Positions 27,991 through 39,863 of a stretch of DNA of 55,430 bases are shown in pieces (position 1 is the first letter of the stretch; each line of letters begins with the position of its first letter). Source of the stretch: Gammaproteobacteria bacterium (GTDB lineage: Bacteria > Pseudomonadota > Gammaproteobacteria > Eutrophobiales > Eutrophobiaceae); the NCBI GenBank assembly GCA_021773245.1, contig JAJFKK010000092.1, positions 1-55,430 of the forward strand, in the 5' to 3' direction. Made by a program: the position numbers and the translations under genes. The notes beneath the pieces were generated by a model, which saw only the letters and a program-made list of their open reading frames with translations, did not search any database and was not told the DNA's origin.

Positions 27991-29783
27991 TTATCTTTCC
28001 CTACATGAAGAATTGCCATGAACGCAGCTTGAGGTATTTCTACCGAACCAAATTGCTTCATTCTTTTTTTACCGGCTTTTTGTTTTTCGAGTAATTTACG
28101 TTTACGAGAAATATCGCCACCATAACATTTTGCCGTTACATTCTTTCTCATCGCTTTTACAGTTTGTCTTGCTAGAATTTTTGAACCAATTGCTGCTTGT
28201 ATCGCTACTTCGTACATCTGCCGAGGAATAAACTCTTTCATTTTTTCAGTTAAATCCCGACCTCTCGATTGCGATTGATCCTGATGAACAATGCATGAAA
28301 GCGCATCTACTTTTTCATTATTGATAAGGATATCGAGTTTAACCAATTTAGCAGCTTCATAGCGATTAAAGCTATAATCAAACGATGCGAAACCTCGGCT
28401 GACTGACTTAAGTCGATCAAAGAAATCTAAAACAACTTCACTCATTGGCATTTCAAAGGTAAGCGATATTTGATTGCCTGAATAATGTAGTTTTTTCTGA
28501 ACGCCCCTTTTCTCAATACACAATCCAATAACATTTCCAAGATATTCCTGCGGTACAAGTATATCTGCAGTAATTATTGGTTCACGAATTTCAGAAACCT
28601 TATTAAGTGCGGGAAGTTTAGCTGGGTTATCAATCTTAATAACTTCATTATTTGTGGTTAATACTTCATAAATTACGGTCGGTGCAGTCGTAATCAATCC
28701 CAGATCATATTCACGTTCTAGCCGTTCCTGGATAATTTCCATGTGTAGCATGCCGAGAAAGCCGCATCGAAAGCCAAAACCAAGTGCTTGCGATGTTTCT
28801 GGTTCATAATGTAATGCCGCATCATTCAAACGTAGTTTGCCCAAAGCTTCCCGAAAAGATTCGTAATCAGCAGAGTCGACTGGAAACAAACCTGAAAAAA
28901 CGCGAGGCTGAACCATTTTAAATCCAGGCAGTGGTTCTGTAGAAGGATCATCAACTAGGGTTAAAGTGTCACCGACAGGTGCACCATCGATTTCTTTTAT
29001 GCCAGCAACAACATAACCGACTTCCCCTGTAACTAATGATTTTGCAGGAGTACGTTTAGGCGTAAAAGTACCGACTTGGTCAACAAGAAAACTTCTACCT
29101 GTCGACATGATTTTAATTTTCTTACCAACATCAAGCTGTCCATCAACAATTCTTACCAGAGAAACAACACCAAGATAATTATCAAACCACGAGTCAATAA
29201 TAAGGGCTTTCAGTGGCGCCTTAGTATCGCCTTTGGGTGAAGGAATAACTTTAACGATTTCCTCTAATAAGTCCTTTACCCCAACACCTGTTTTGGCACT
29301 TACACGTAGTGCTTGATCAGCTTCAATACCAATAATATCTTCAATCTCCTGAACAACACGTTCAGGTTCAGCTGAAGGTAAATCAATTTTATTTAATACC
29401 GGTAGCACTTCAAGATCATAATTAATAGCGGTGAGACAGTTCGCCACGCTTTGAGCTTCTACTCCTTGTGCCGCATCAACAATAAGTAAAGCTCCTTCAC
29501 AAGCTGATAATGAGCGTGATACTTCATAACTAAAATCAACATGTCCAGGCGTGTCAATGATGTTTAATTGGTAGCGTTCGCCATCATCCGCATCATAATA
29601 AAGAGTGACACTTTGTGACTTAATAGTAATGCCTCGCTCGCGTTCAATATCCATAGAGTCAAGCACCTGATCTGCCATTTCACGATCAGTTAAGGCTCCG
29701 CACATTTGTATAAAACGGTCAGCCAAAGTCGATTTCCCATGATCAATATGGGCAATAATTGAAAAATTACGTATATGTTGCAT
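27987..29783 (-). CDS. lepA: elongation factor 4 (LepA)
   Basis: This 598-residue ribosomal GTPase starts [20 protein letters not shown] with G1, and then shows G3 [15 protein letters not shown] and G4 NKIDLP. The C-terminal LepA-specific domain carries [20 protein letters not shown] (about 555-575) and ends [18 protein letters not shown], both diagnostic. LepA is thought to act in translation initiation or ribosome assembly and in stress. It overlaps lepB by four bases. Confidence 0.97.
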   Translation of the reverse strand: MQHIRNFSIIAHIDHGKSTLADRFIQMCGALTDREMADQVLDSMDIERERGITIKSQSVTLYYDADDGERYQLNIIDTPGHVDFSYEVSRSLSACEGALLIVDAAQGVEAQSVANCLTAINYDLEVLPVLNKIDLPSAEPERVVQEIEDIIGIEADQALRVSAKTGVGVKDLLEEIVKVIPSPKGDTKAPLKALIIDSWFDNYLGVVSLVRIVDGQLDVGKKIKIMSTGRSFLVDQVGTFTPKRTPAKSLVTGEVGYVVAGIKEIDGAPVGDTLTLVDDPSTEPLPGFKMVQPRVFSGLFPVDSADYESFREALGKLRLNDAALHYEPETSQALGFGFRCGFLGMLHMEIIQERLEREYDLGLITTAPTVIYEVLTTNNEVIKIDNPAKLPALNKVSEIREPIITADILVPQEYLGNVIGLCIEKRGVQKKLHYSGNQISLTFEMPMSEVVLDFFDRLKSVSRGFASFDYSFNRYEAAKLVKLDILINNEKVDALSCIVHQDQSQSRGRDLTEKMKEFIPRQMYEVAIQAAIGSKILARQTVKAMRKNVTAKCYGGDISRKRKLLEKQKAGKKRMKQFGSVEIPQAAFMAILHVGKDK

Positions 29784-29879
29784 TACTAGAATTTATAGGT
29801 GTTTTCGCAAAAGCCGCGATTCTATATGATATTGGCGTTGCTATAAATCAAATATGGGGATTAATAGGGAAATTGAAGA

Positions 29880-30134
29880 TTATTTCCTATTTTCAAAATA
29901 TTCTAATAGAGCAGTCTCGTTTAAATGATATTCACAAATTTCAACATCATCCACAGCCAGTAACGGTATACGAGCAGCAAAGCGTGATACTAAGGATGAA
30001 TCCTGATCAATATTGATTACTTTTATTTGAAAATTAAACTGATTTTGCCACTTTTTAAGAGCATGAATCATTTCTTCACATAAATGGCATTCGGGTCTCG
30101 AATAAATTGATAATATTAATTCAGAATCATTCAT
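29880..30134 (-). CDS. glutaredoxin-like thioredoxin-fold protein (DUF836)
   Basis: This is an 84-residue thioredoxin-fold protein. The redox motif is CHLC in YSRPECHLCEEMI (about residues 10-22), followed by VINIDQDSSL and the cis-proline in AARIPLLAVDD. Small DUF836 proteins of this type often follow mucD in Pseudomonas-like gene order. Their partner is not known. I chose the ATG at 30134, which overlaps the mucD stop (30127) by eight bases and suggests coupling; an upstream in-frame start at 30164 would overlap more and adds nothing conserved. Confidence 0.78.
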   Translation of the reverse strand: MNDSELILSIYSRPECHLCEEMIHALKKWQNQFNFQIKVINIDQDSSLVSRFAARIPLLAVDDVEICEYHLNETALLEYFENRK

Positions 30135-31551
30135 CAATTTTAAGTGCGAGGAATATGGGGCCACCTTGTCGTTGAATTAAAATTGGTATAGATCGTCCTT
30201 TAGAGAGACCTTTCGTTAATTCATTAAAATGAGCAGCATCCATAACTTTAATATTGTTTAATAGCAAAATGACATCGCCCTGTCGTATTCCTGCTTTTTG
30301 AGCAGGGCCAGCATTAATTTCCTCGACTAAAACACCATTACCATCAATTTCACGTTCTTCTATCTGTTCTTTTGTTAAATCCTTAACTATTACATTCAAT
30401 ACATTTGCGTTGGAATTAGCATTATCAACTTCATTATTAGCAAGGACTTTATCATCAGTTGGTAACTCAGAAATTTTAATCTGTATAGTTTTAGGCTTCG
30501 ATCGACGAATTATTTCTACAGGAACAACACTACCAACTGGAGTGCTACCTACTAAAGGAGGCAAATCAGAAGAAAAACTTACTTTCTTACCATTAAACTT
30601 TACAACTATATCTCCAACTTCTATTCCCGATTTTTCTGCAGGCCCGTCAGACAACACCTTTGCTATCAATGCACCATGGGGATGATCCATATCAAAAGAC
30701 TCAGCTAATTCACGTGTAACATCTTGAATCAAAACACCCAGCCAACCTCTTGCTACATGTCCATTTTCTTTTAATTGTTTATAGACATTTTTTACAACAT
30801 TAACTGGCACAGCAAAAGACAGTCCCATGAATCCACCAGTACGACTATATATTTGAGAATTTACCCCGATTACTTCACCATCAAGATTAAATAAAGGTCC
30901 TCCAGAATTACCTGGATTTATAGCTGCATCGGTTTGTATGAAGGGGACATAATTTTCGTTTGGCAAACTACGACCGATCGCGCTGATAATTCCTGCTGTT
31001 ACTGAATAGTCAAAACCAAATGGCGAGCCTATTGCCAATATCCATTCTCCTACACTTAATTTTGATGAGTCCCCAAACTTTAATGTTGGTAAATTTGTTG
31101 CTTCTATTTTTAAGACTGCTATATCACTACGTTTATCTGTTCCTATTAATTCGGCAGTAAACTCACGACGATCATTCAGTCGAACAACAATTTCTTCTGC
31201 ATTACTAACAACATGGTTGTTAGTAATGACATATCCATCTTTAGAAATTATAAACCCAGAACCTAAAGAGGAACGTTCTTGAGGAGAGCCGTACCCTTTT
31301 GGAAGTTCGTCAAAATATTTTTTAAAAAAATCATGAAATGGACTGTTCTCAGGAATATCCGGCATATTAAAACCGGGAGGTAGTTCACCTGTACCTAACT
31401 CAGCTTTTTTTATACTCGTACTTATGTTTACAACAGCAGGTGAATTTCTATCAACAAGTTTTGTGAAATCAGGTAGATCTCGAGCTGTTACAGCATTTAA
31501 ATAAAAAGTTACAGATAAAATAACAATCGCTTTAATTATATTTTGATACAT
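30127..31551 (-). CDS. mucD: Do-like periplasmic serine protease (MucD/DegP)
   Basis: This is a 474-residue HtrA protease with an N-terminal signal peptide (about residues 1-23). The catalytic triad is H113 in ITNNHVV, D143 in RSDIAVLKI and S216 in NPGNSGGPLF. Two PDZ domains follow: about 260-360 with HVARGWLGVLIQ, and about 385-470. It degrades misfolded envelope proteins and restrains the AlgU response. The location downstream of mucB fits MucD of the algU operon; there is no separate mucC gene. Confidence 0.93.
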   Translation of the reverse strand: MYQNIIKAIVILSVTFYLNAVTARDLPDFTKLVDRNSPAVVNISTSIKKAELGTGELPPGFNMPDIPENSPFHDFFKKYFDELPKGYGSPQERSSLGSGFIISKDGYVITNNHVVSNAEEIVVRLNDRREFTAELIGTDKRSDIAVLKIEATNLPTLKFGDSSKLSVGEWILAIGSPFGFDYSVTAGIISAIGRSLPNENYVPFIQTDAAINPGNSGGPLFNLDGEVIGVNSQIYSRTGGFMGLSFAVPVNVVKNVYKQLKENGHVARGWLGVLIQDVTRELAESFDMDHPHGALIAKVLSDGPAEKSGIEVGDIVVKFNGKKVSFSSDLPPLVGSTPVGSVVPVEIIRRSKPKTIQIKISELPTDDKVLANNEVDNANSNANVLNVIVKDLTKEQIEEREIDGNGVLVEEINAGPAQKAGIRQGDVILLLNNIKVMDAAHFNELTKGLSKGRSIPILIQRQGGPIFLALKIDE

Positions 31552-31602
31552 TTATTTTATATTCCGTCACAGATAGCCATATAAAGATGGCGATTAGAAA
31601 CA

Positions 31603-32574
31603 TTAATGAAATGATTTTACTGAATTAGCTATTAACTGAACAGTGGCTTTAGGTACTTCACCTACAGCGGTAACTTGATAGCCTTCAACATGTGTTGAAT
31701 ACGTGTTTACCCCGCCAAAACTGTACAAACCTGCTTTTGAGCTTGGTTGTTGATTTAATTTTTCAACATAAATAGATACCATTGCTAAACCGTCAGTATA
31801 AACAAAATGATCTACTGGCATTTGACTGGTTATCATGGCTTCTTTTTCTTGCTCACTCATAGAAAAACCAACAGGCAGTGATGTGATTTGCCATTTTATT
31901 TCGTTTTCAATTTTCATCTTGTCGTTATTTACGTTTTTGTACCATGTAAAATCCTTGCCTGATACAGACGGCTGCAATAAAGAATCATCTATATTTTCAA
32001 GCACATTCAATTGCGTAAACATAATTTGCTCAAGCGTGACGCCTAACTGATTTTTTAATTCAGATTTAAGCATTAAACGAGATTTTTTTTCAATCCAAAG
32101 CTGATAACCATATCTATATTTATCATTAGGTCTGATATTAACAATCCATGCATCCATGCCAGCAACACGATCTTCACCAGCAAGTTCAAAATTGTAGAAA
32201 TCAGATATTGAGTTTATTGGGTTGGGTAAATAAGCTGAAACTAATTTACCTAAACGACTTTTTTCAACAATGACTTTTTTATCTTCAGGGAAGAAACACT
32301 TCACCTGATCTTTATCTCTAATGACTTCCCTTGCATTACCCGTTAATGAAATCAAACGTTCATAAATTCCATCTCCACCAGATTTATGAATAATTCTCAT
32401 CGTATCCATCTGTTTATCAAGCCGATAAATAAATACACCGTCATAGTTTAAGTTACGACTGGCTTTGGACATTTCATCAATTAATACCTGAGGATCAGGC
32501 ATATTACTTTCAGCATAACTACTAATGTTAGCTAAAAAGAATAAAGCAAAAACAAAGTGAAAACGAAGTTTCAA
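31603..32574 (-). CDS. mucB: sigma factor AlgU regulatory protein MucB/RseB
   Basis: This is a 323-residue periplasmic protein that shields the anti-sigma factor from proteolysis and senses lipids or LPS. The signal peptide is LRFHFVFALFFLANISSYAE (start codon TTG at 32574). NLNYDGVFIYRLDKQMDTMRI is the family's lipoprotein-localisation-like fold opening. The smaller C-terminal domain includes FVYTDGLAMVSIYVE and ends VTAVGEVPKATVQLIANSVK. It lies between mucA and mucD. Confidence 0.9.
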   Translation of the reverse strand: MKLRFHFVFALFFLANISSYAESNMPDPQVLIDEMSKASRNLNYDGVFIYRLDKQMDTMRIIHKSGGDGIYERLISLTGNAREVIRDKDQVKCFFPEDKKVIVEKSRLGKLVSAYLPNPINSISDFYNFELAGEDRVAGMDAWIVNIRPNDKYRYGYQLWIEKKSRLMLKSELKNQLGVTLEQIMFTQLNVLENIDDSLLQPSVSGKDFTWYKNVNNDKMKIENEIKWQITSLPVGFSMSEQEKEAMITSQMPVDHFVYTDGLAMVSIYVEKLNQQPSSKAGLYSFGGVNTYSTHVEGYQVTAVGEVPKATVQLIANSVKSFH

Positions 32575-32595
32575 TTAATTATCTCGTATTTATTA

Positions 32596-33162
32596 CTATT
32601 CTTGAGTTTCAATCGTTACCATTCTGACATAAGGCAAGATACCATTCATCCCATTACTGCTGCGATACTCATTATGATTCATTAAATAGTTATTAAGACG
32701 TTGATCTGCAATTGACTCAGGTGTATCCGACATTTTTACCGAAGCTGGTAAAATTTGAGGTGCTGAAAAATCAAATGTTTCAGGTTGAGCCGTTGTCGTT
32801 GCGGCAATTGGTAAGCCGCCATTAACAGCGGGCGATATTTGATTATTACTTTGAAGACTAAATACCGCTACCATTGCAACAGAAGCGGCAATAGCAAAGC
32901 CTGCGAGTGGTTTAATATTAAATCGTTTTGTTGTTTGTGGAGCAAGAATAGTTGGTTCGTCGCGAAGTGCTTGGCTAACTTCAGTATAGACTTGGTTAGA
33001 AATTCCTTCTGGCAGGTTATCGCGTAGACAATCACCAATAAGATGATATCGAGACCAAGTCTCTTTCATTTCTTGGTCATGAATCAGCTTATCTATTGTC
33101 TGATTGCTATCATGCTCACCATCGATAAGAGCCGAAAGCTGTTCATTGTTTGATTCATTCAT
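32596..33162 (-). CDS. mucA: anti-sigma factor MucA/RseA
   Basis: This is a 188-residue single-pass inner-membrane protein. The cytosolic N-terminal domain binds the sigma factor: LSALIDGEHD and TWSRYHLIGDCLRDNLP at about residues 9-50. One membrane helix (about 90-106, LAGFAIAASVAMVAVFSL) precedes the periplasmic part that MucB would bind. Like RseA, it is expected to be cleaved by DegS- and RseP-type proteases under envelope stress. It lies directly downstream of the sigma-factor gene, 18 bases after its stop. Confidence 0.9.
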   Translation of the reverse strand: MNESNNEQLSALIDGEHDSNQTIDKLIHDQEMKETWSRYHLIGDCLRDNLPEGISNQVYTEVSQALRDEPTILAPQTTKRFNIKPLAGFAIAASVAMVAVFSLQSNNQISPAVNGGLPIAATTTAQPETFDFSAPQILPASVKMSDTPESIADQRLNNYLMNHNEYRSSNGMNGILPYVRMVTIETQE

Positions 33163-33180
33163 AATATTTGGCCTGTAATT

Positions 33181-33759
33181 TCAATTTTCCAATAATGGTT
33201 TCATTTCATTATCAATAGCTTCACGTGCTCGAAATATCCTCGACCTTACTGTGCCGATAGGACATTCCATAACACCTGCTATCTCTTCATAACTTAAACC
33301 TTCAATTTCTCTCAACATTATCGCTGTCTTTAAGTCTTCAGGTAAATCTTCTATTGCTTTTAACACTGTCGCTTGTAATTCATCTTTCATTAATAAACTT
33401 TCAGGTGATGCATGTTCTTTTAGAGCATCCGCACCTTCAATTTGTTCAATTTCAGAGACATCATAGTTATTGCCTGATGGTCTACGATTTTGTACCGCAA
33501 GGTGGTTTTTTGCTGTATTAACCGCGATCCGGTACAACCATGTATAAAAAGCGCTATCACCACGAAAATTAGGTAAAGCCCGATACGCTTTTATAAATGC
33601 TTCTTGTGTGACATCCAAAGCATCACTTTGGTTCCTGACAAAACGAGAAACAAGATTAATAATTCGCTGCTGATACTTAAGCACGAGCAAGTCATAGGCT
33701 GCCTTTTCGCCATTTTTAACGCGCTCTATTAATTGCTTATCTGTAACCTTGTCGGCCAT
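33181..33759 (-). CDS. algU: ECF sigma factor AlgU/RpoE
   Basis: This is a 192-residue sigma-E type factor. Region 2 contains RFVRNQSDALDVTQEAFIKAYRAL and YTWLYRIAVNTAKNHL, and region 4 contains LPEDLKTAIMLREIEGLSYEEIAGVMECP and GTVRSRIFRAREAI (both quoted as motifs with breaks). I chose the ATG at 33759 because AAGGGG ends nine bases before it; the in-frame ATG at 33768 directly abuts that Shine-Dalgarno. It is the first gene of the algU-mucA-mucB-mucD operon and is divergent from nadB. I could not identify a convincing GAACTT/TCTGA self-promoter by eye in the 140-bp gap. Confidence 0.95.
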   Translation of the reverse strand: MADKVTDKQLIERVKNGEKAAYDLLVLKYQQRIINLVSRFVRNQSDALDVTQEAFIKAYRALPNFRGDSAFYTWLYRIAVNTAKNHLAVQNRRPSGNNYDVSEIEQIEGADALKEHASPESLLMKDELQATVLKAIEDLPEDLKTAIMLREIEGLSYEEIAGVMECPIGTVRSRIFRAREAIDNEMKPLLEN

Positions 33760-33900
33760 TTGGGCCATCCCCTTGTGCTATTATTTGTATACCGCAGTGT
33801 GTAATTAAACTTAGAATTGCATGTAGAGGTACTAAGAAATAGTTTAATATTCTACAATCAAAGACTTAGATAAAAAAAACGCTATATTACCTTAAGCACG

Positions 33901-35532
33901 ATGCATGACCAACAACAACATGACGTATTAATTATTGGCAGTGGCGCTGCAGGACTGAGCCTAGCCATAAAACTTGCTGATCATGCCAATGTCGCCGTTT
34001 TGTCAAAGGAAGCTTTGACTGAGGGAGCAACCCTCTATGCACAAGGTGGGGTTTCAGCTGTGCTTGACGAACATGATTCAATTGAATCTCACCTTGAAGA
34101 CACTTTAATCACAGGCGCTGGTCTATGTGATAGCAATATCGTTCGTTTTGTCGTCGAACGTGCTCATAAAAGTATCGATTGGCTTGTAGATCAAGGTGTT
34201 GACTTCACTCGTGCACATGAAGATGGAGGAACAGATTCTCCCTTTCATCTACATAAAGAAGGTGGGCATAGTCACAGACGTATAATTCATGCTGCTGATG
34301 CAACCGGTAAAGAAATTGCCACAACACTTGAATCACGAGTTCGCTCTCATCCAAACATTGATTTATTCGAGCATCATATCGCTGTTGATTTAATTACAAG
34401 GCAAAAACTTGGTAAACCGGGAAACAAATGTCTTGGTGCCTATGTACTTGATGTTATTAATAATAAAGTGAATGTGTTCAGTGCCCATCATGTCATTCTT
34501 GCTACTGGTGGTGCTGGAAAGGCCTACCTTTACACAAGTAATCCTGATAGTTGTACTGGTGATGGCATAGCAATGGCTTGGCGTGCCGGTTGTCGTATTG
34601 CAAATATGGAGTTCATCCAATTTCACCCAACTTGCCTTTATCACCCAATGGCAAAATCTTTTCTTATATCAGAAGCTTTAAGAGGAGAAGGTGCGAAATT
34701 GATCCTGGAAAACGGCGAAAGCTTTATGCACAGATACGATTCGCGTGAAGAACTTGCACCTAGAGACGTTGTCGCACGTGCTATTGACTACGAAATGAAG
34801 CGTTTAGGTCATGACTGCGTATATCTCGATATTTCGCACAAATCTAAGGAATTTATTAAACAACACTTCCCAACGATTAATAAACGTTGTTTGGATCTAG
34901 GCATCGATATGGCCTCAGAACCAATTCCTGTTGTACCTGCTGCACACTATACATGCGGCGGAGTAATGATTGATAAAAAAGGACAGACCGATATAAGCAG
35001 CTTATATGCTATTGGTGAAGTTAGTTGTTCCGGATTACATGGAGCAAATCGCATGGCAAGCAATTCTCTACTTGAATGCATTGTCTTTGCTCATGCCGCT
35101 TTTAAAGATATCCGGCAATCTTTGTCCGCAAAAGAAACAATTGAAAAACTCCCTGAATGGGATGAAAGCCGCGTCACCGATTCTGATGAAGAAGTTGTAG
35201 TCAGTCACAACTGGGATGAAATACGGCGCTTTATGTGGGATTACGTTGGTATCGTTAGAACGACAAAGCGATTGCAACGCGCTCAACGTAGAATAAAGTT
35301 ATTAAAGTCAGAAGTTACTGATTACTATGGAAATTTTAGGATAAGTAAAGACTTAGTCGAGTTACGAAACTTACTCGTTGTTGCTGATTTAATTGTAGAA
35401 TCGGCATTAAAACGAAAAGAAAGCCGTGGGTTACATTATACGGTTGATTTTCCCGTAGCAGACACGGCAGATAAGGCTGTAAACACGATTATTGAATCAA
35501 AAGACTCAAAAAATGGGAATGCTGCAGCATGA
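33901..35532 (+). CDS. nadB: L-aspartate oxidase
   Basis: This is a 543-residue flavoprotein that oxidises L-aspartate to iminoaspartate, the first step of NAD synthesis with quinolinate synthase. The FAD-binding start is [19 protein letters not shown]. Catalytic-region motifs include [51 protein letters not shown] and [21 protein letters not shown]. The C-terminal helical domain includes [20 protein letters not shown]. Length and the divergent position next to algU match E. coli and Pseudomonas. The ATG at 33901 is directly followed by a His/Gln-rich stretch. Confidence 0.95.
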   Translation: MHDQQQHDVLIIGSGAAGLSLAIKLADHANVAVLSKEALTEGATLYAQGGVSAVLDEHDSIESHLEDTLITGAGLCDSNIVRFVVERAHKSIDWLVDQGVDFTRAHEDGGTDSPFHLHKEGGHSHRRIIHAADATGKEIATTLESRVRSHPNIDLFEHHIAVDLITRQKLGKPGNKCLGAYVLDVINNKVNVFSAHHVILATGGAGKAYLYTSNPDSCTGDGIAMAWRAGCRIANMEFIQFHPTCLYHPMAKSFLISEALRGEGAKLILENGESFMHRYDSREELAPRDVVARAIDYEMKRLGHDCVYLDISHKSKEFIKQHFPTINKRCLDLGIDMASEPIPVVPAAHYTCGGVMIDKKGQTDISSLYAIGEVSCSGLHGANRMASNSLLECIVFAHAAFKDIRQSLSAKETIEKLPEWDESRVTDSDEEVVVSHNWDEIRRFMWDYVGIVRTTKRLQRAQRRIKLLKSEVTDYYGNFRISKDLVELRNLLVVADLIVESALKRKESRGLHYTVDFPVADTADKAVNTIIESKDSKNGNAAA

Positions 35533-35634
35533 ATAACATTATATTTTTCAAATATTTATAATATATTCTTGATAATTTAGAAAAACATTCCTATATATAT
35601 ATCTGAAGGAATAACGGATTTACTGTAGTTTTGA

Positions 35635-35652
35635 TTGGCACCTTTATTGCAT
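35635..35652 (+). promoter_or_regulatory. sigma-54 (RpoN) promoter upstream of the GGDEF gene
   Basis: TTGGCACCTTTATTGCAT matches the sigma-54 consensus. GG at 35637-35638 and GC at 35649-35650 are separated by exactly ten bases, the required -24/-12 spacing, and the flanking TTGGCAC and TTGCA are near-perfect. Transcription would start about 35662, some 25 bases before the ATG at 35688. The 100 bp upstream is very AT-rich and could hold an enhancer-binding site, which I cannot identify. Confidence 0.75.
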
Positions 35653-35687
35653 GTTTGATATCCAATTAAACTAATTAGCATCAATTT

Positions 35688-36617
35688 ATGACAACTTTAA
35701 ACGAGCCTATGGCAGAAATAACAGACATTAGCGAGTCACCAGGCGTTCAGAACTCACGCATGATGGTTTCCTATCCTGAAAATATGACAGACGTGACCAA
35801 CATGTCTATTCATGTAATGGGGGTTCTACAAAGTACACTTGAGTTAGAGAAATTAATTGAACTGTTCGGTGATGAAATGGCTGCGATCCTCCCCCATGAG
35901 CATCTTAGCTATGAAAACAAGGAAGAAAACATTAAATATGATATTGGCAAGCCAGCAAGACATAGCTCATCTTACAGCTTGGTTCTATTTGGAAAAAATA
36001 TAGGCGAGTTGACTATTTCCAGAAATAGTAAATTTGTTGATGTCGAAATAAATAAAATAGAGAGTTTAATTTCTGCACTAATTTATCCTCTGAGAAATGC
36101 CTTGTTATATAAGCAAGCAGTAGAAAAGGCCTATAGCGATCCACTAACGGGTTTAAACAATCGCGCTGCATTTGAGAAATCAATCGAACAGGAAATTGAT
36201 CTGGCAACACGTCATAACCATACGCTTTCATTAATGATGTTGGATATCGATAGATTTAAACAGATTAATGATAACTACGGTCACATTGTCGGTGATGCAG
36301 TTTTAAAAAGTTTTGCTGACTGCATTGTAGAATGTATGCGTAGCAGTGATATCGTTTTTCGTTATGGCGGCGAAGAATTTGTTATTTTGCTTCGTAATAC
36401 TAAAATTGCAGGGGCACAATTATTAGCTGAACGTATGAGAAAAAATGTTGAAGAAATGAAATTTGATTACAACAAGATAAAACTCAATATTTCAGTCTCA
36501 ATTGGTCTGGCAGAATTACAAGAAGGCGAAGATAGGCTCAAATTAGTCGAGCGTGCTGATGCCTTACTTTATAAAGCCAAAGAAGGCGGTCGTAATCGAG
36601 TTGAAATAGACAGTTAA
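35688..36617 (+). CDS. diguanylate cyclase (GGDEF domain)
   Basis: This is a 309-residue cytosolic protein without membrane helices. Residues about 35-145 form a poorly conserved N-terminal sensor-like region (possibly GAF-like) that ends in a helix. The GGDEF domain starts at about 150 (DPLTGLNNRAAFE) and carries the active-site GGEEF at 227-231, with the substrate and metal residues LDIDRFKQINDNYGH. The product-inhibition I-site RSSD is at 218-221, five residues before GGEEF, so the enzyme should make c-di-GMP and be feedback-inhibited. There is no EAL or HD-GYP domain. It sits behind a sigma-54 promoter. The window has two PilZ proteins (404-1072 and 6359-6712), one a possible receptor. 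Confidence 0.88.
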   Translation: MTTLNEPMAEITDISESPGVQNSRMMVSYPENMTDVTNMSIHVMGVLQSTLELEKLIELFGDEMAAILPHEHLSYENKEENIKYDIGKPARHSSSYSLVLFGKNIGELTISRNSKFVDVEINKIESLISALIYPLRNALLYKQAVEKAYSDPLTGLNNRAAFEKSIEQEIDLATRHNHTLSLMMLDIDRFKQINDNYGHIVGDAVLKSFADCIVECMRSSDIVFRYGGEEFVILLRNTKIAGAQLLAERMRKNVEEMKFDYNKIKLNISVSIGLAELQEGEDRLKLVERADALLYKAKEGGRNRVEIDS

Positions 36618-36662
36618 AGTTTATCTTACAGTCCTTAAATAAAACAATATTTTAATGACTAG

Positions 36663-38687
<2,025 letters not shown>

Positions 38688-39614
38688 TTAATAATTAGCT
38701 GAAAGGGATTCGGCTTTTTCTCGAAGAGAATTGATAGAGACATTATTTAATTCTTCGTTATCACTTGTTCTTACAGTCCCGCCAAGCAATTCAGCAAGGC
38801 GTTGTGTTGTATTCAAAAATAATTCAAATACAATGCTGGCATCAATAGATGCAGGAGAATACATAAATACTGCCAGACCTTTTGTTTTTAAGTCTGCCAT
38901 GCGACCAAGATCGAATGAACCTGGTTCATGCATGTTTGCCAGACTAAACAGAGGTTGCCCCGAATGTAATTTACCTGGTCCGAAATGATGAAATATATTC
39001 ATATGTCCATAAATCATACCTACTTCATCAGCTGCTTTGCTTATTAACAATCCATTAAACGAAATATGCGATGGACTCGTAATGTAAAGAACTAATATAT
39101 CATCACTGGCTTTATTGCTTTCTGGAATATCAATTTCTTCGATTTCTTCATTCTCACTAGAAGATAATTCTTCTTCGGCAGCAAGAAGATCTTCTTCAAT
39201 CGCAGAAAAAACATCTGAATGATCATCATCAGACATTGTCGCTTCATAGTCTTTAACACTCATTTCAAGTGGTAACGGCCCATCAGATTCGTCTAAATCA
39301 TTATTTATACTAGGCGTTGTTTCAGAAATCGGATTAGAGACATTAAAAGACTCTGGTACATTATTTTCCTCATTGATCTGAGTTCGTGATGGAGCTAATA
39401 AACTGCCAAGATCAGCTAATGTGTCAGTAGAGTAATTATCGAAAGCAACCTCATTGCTTGGGGCTGGAGAAAGCGGACTATCCGGAGTCTCATCGACAGC
39501 GTTGAGAATATCGGTGCGTTTTTTTGGTGATCCGTTATTAAATACTTCCCATAAATAGATACCTAAAACAACTAGGCATCCAATAATCAATAATATGAGG
39601 CGCAAATTATCCAT
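38688..39614 (-). CDS. zipA: cell division protein ZipA
   Basis: This is a 308-residue bitopic protein that tethers FtsZ to the membrane. One N-terminal helix (about residues 4-22) is followed by an acidic, Ser/Asn/Pro-rich linker (about 30-170). The C-terminal FtsZ-binding domain begins about 172 with ILVLYITSPSHISFNGLLI and includes MNIFHHFGP, SLANMHEPGSFDL and GLAVFMYSPA, all family motifs. It is adjacent to ligA and downstream of smc, as in Pseudomonas. Confidence 0.92.
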   Translation of the reverse strand: MDNLRLILLIIGCLVVLGIYLWEVFNNGSPKKRTDILNAVDETPDSPLSPAPSNEVAFDNYSTDTLADLGSLLAPSRTQINEENNVPESFNVSNPISETTPSINNDLDESDGPLPLEMSVKDYEATMSDDDHSDVFSAIEEDLLAAEEELSSSENEEIEEIDIPESNKASDDILVLYITSPSHISFNGLLISKAADEVGMIYGHMNIFHHFGPGKLHSGQPLFSLANMHEPGSFDLGRMADLKTKGLAVFMYSPASIDASIVFELFLNTTQRLAELLGGTVRTSDNEELNNVSINSLREKAESLSANY

Positions 39615-39624
39615 GGCGCTTAAA

Positions 39625-39780
39625 TACCCATGATACCTAAAAATAGAATATCCATAGCACGTTTGTTTTCATCCATGACAGTGTTGCTCCTCTTTGCAGG
39701 ATGACCATGCTGCATCGTAGCGCCTTGTCCTGAATGAAAACAAACGCACTTTGAATACACATTTCCAAGCATCATGGGTA
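39625..39780. repeat. 156-bp imperfect palindrome between smc and zipA (MITE-like or structured RNA)
   Basis: Two nested perfect inverted repeats share one centre (about 39703): TACCCATGAT (39625-39634) with ATCATGGGTA (39771-39780), and the 13-bp CGTTTGTTTTCAT (39660-39672) with ATGAAAACAAACG (39734-39746). The inner part pairs further: TGCAG (39695-39699) with CTGCA (39710-39714), and scattered pairs at 39674-39684 with 39722-39732. The arms between the blocks are partly complementary. The whole could fold as one long hairpin. The outer ends read TA-CCCATGAT ... ATCATGGG-TA, compatible with a TA target duplication as in IS630-type miniature elements. No reading frame is present, and no second copy was noticed here. 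Confidence 0.6.
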
Positions 39781-39863
39781 TGTAGCTCGTGATATTTATA
39801 TTAAAGTATAAAATAACAACACTATAACAGACAAAGAAAGTCTGAAAAAAATATTAATAATGC

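Noticed and set aside
33760-33900. Sigma-E autoregulated promoter for algU
   Set aside because: I could not find a GAACTT and TCTGA pair with the right spacing by eye; nothing specific enough to report.
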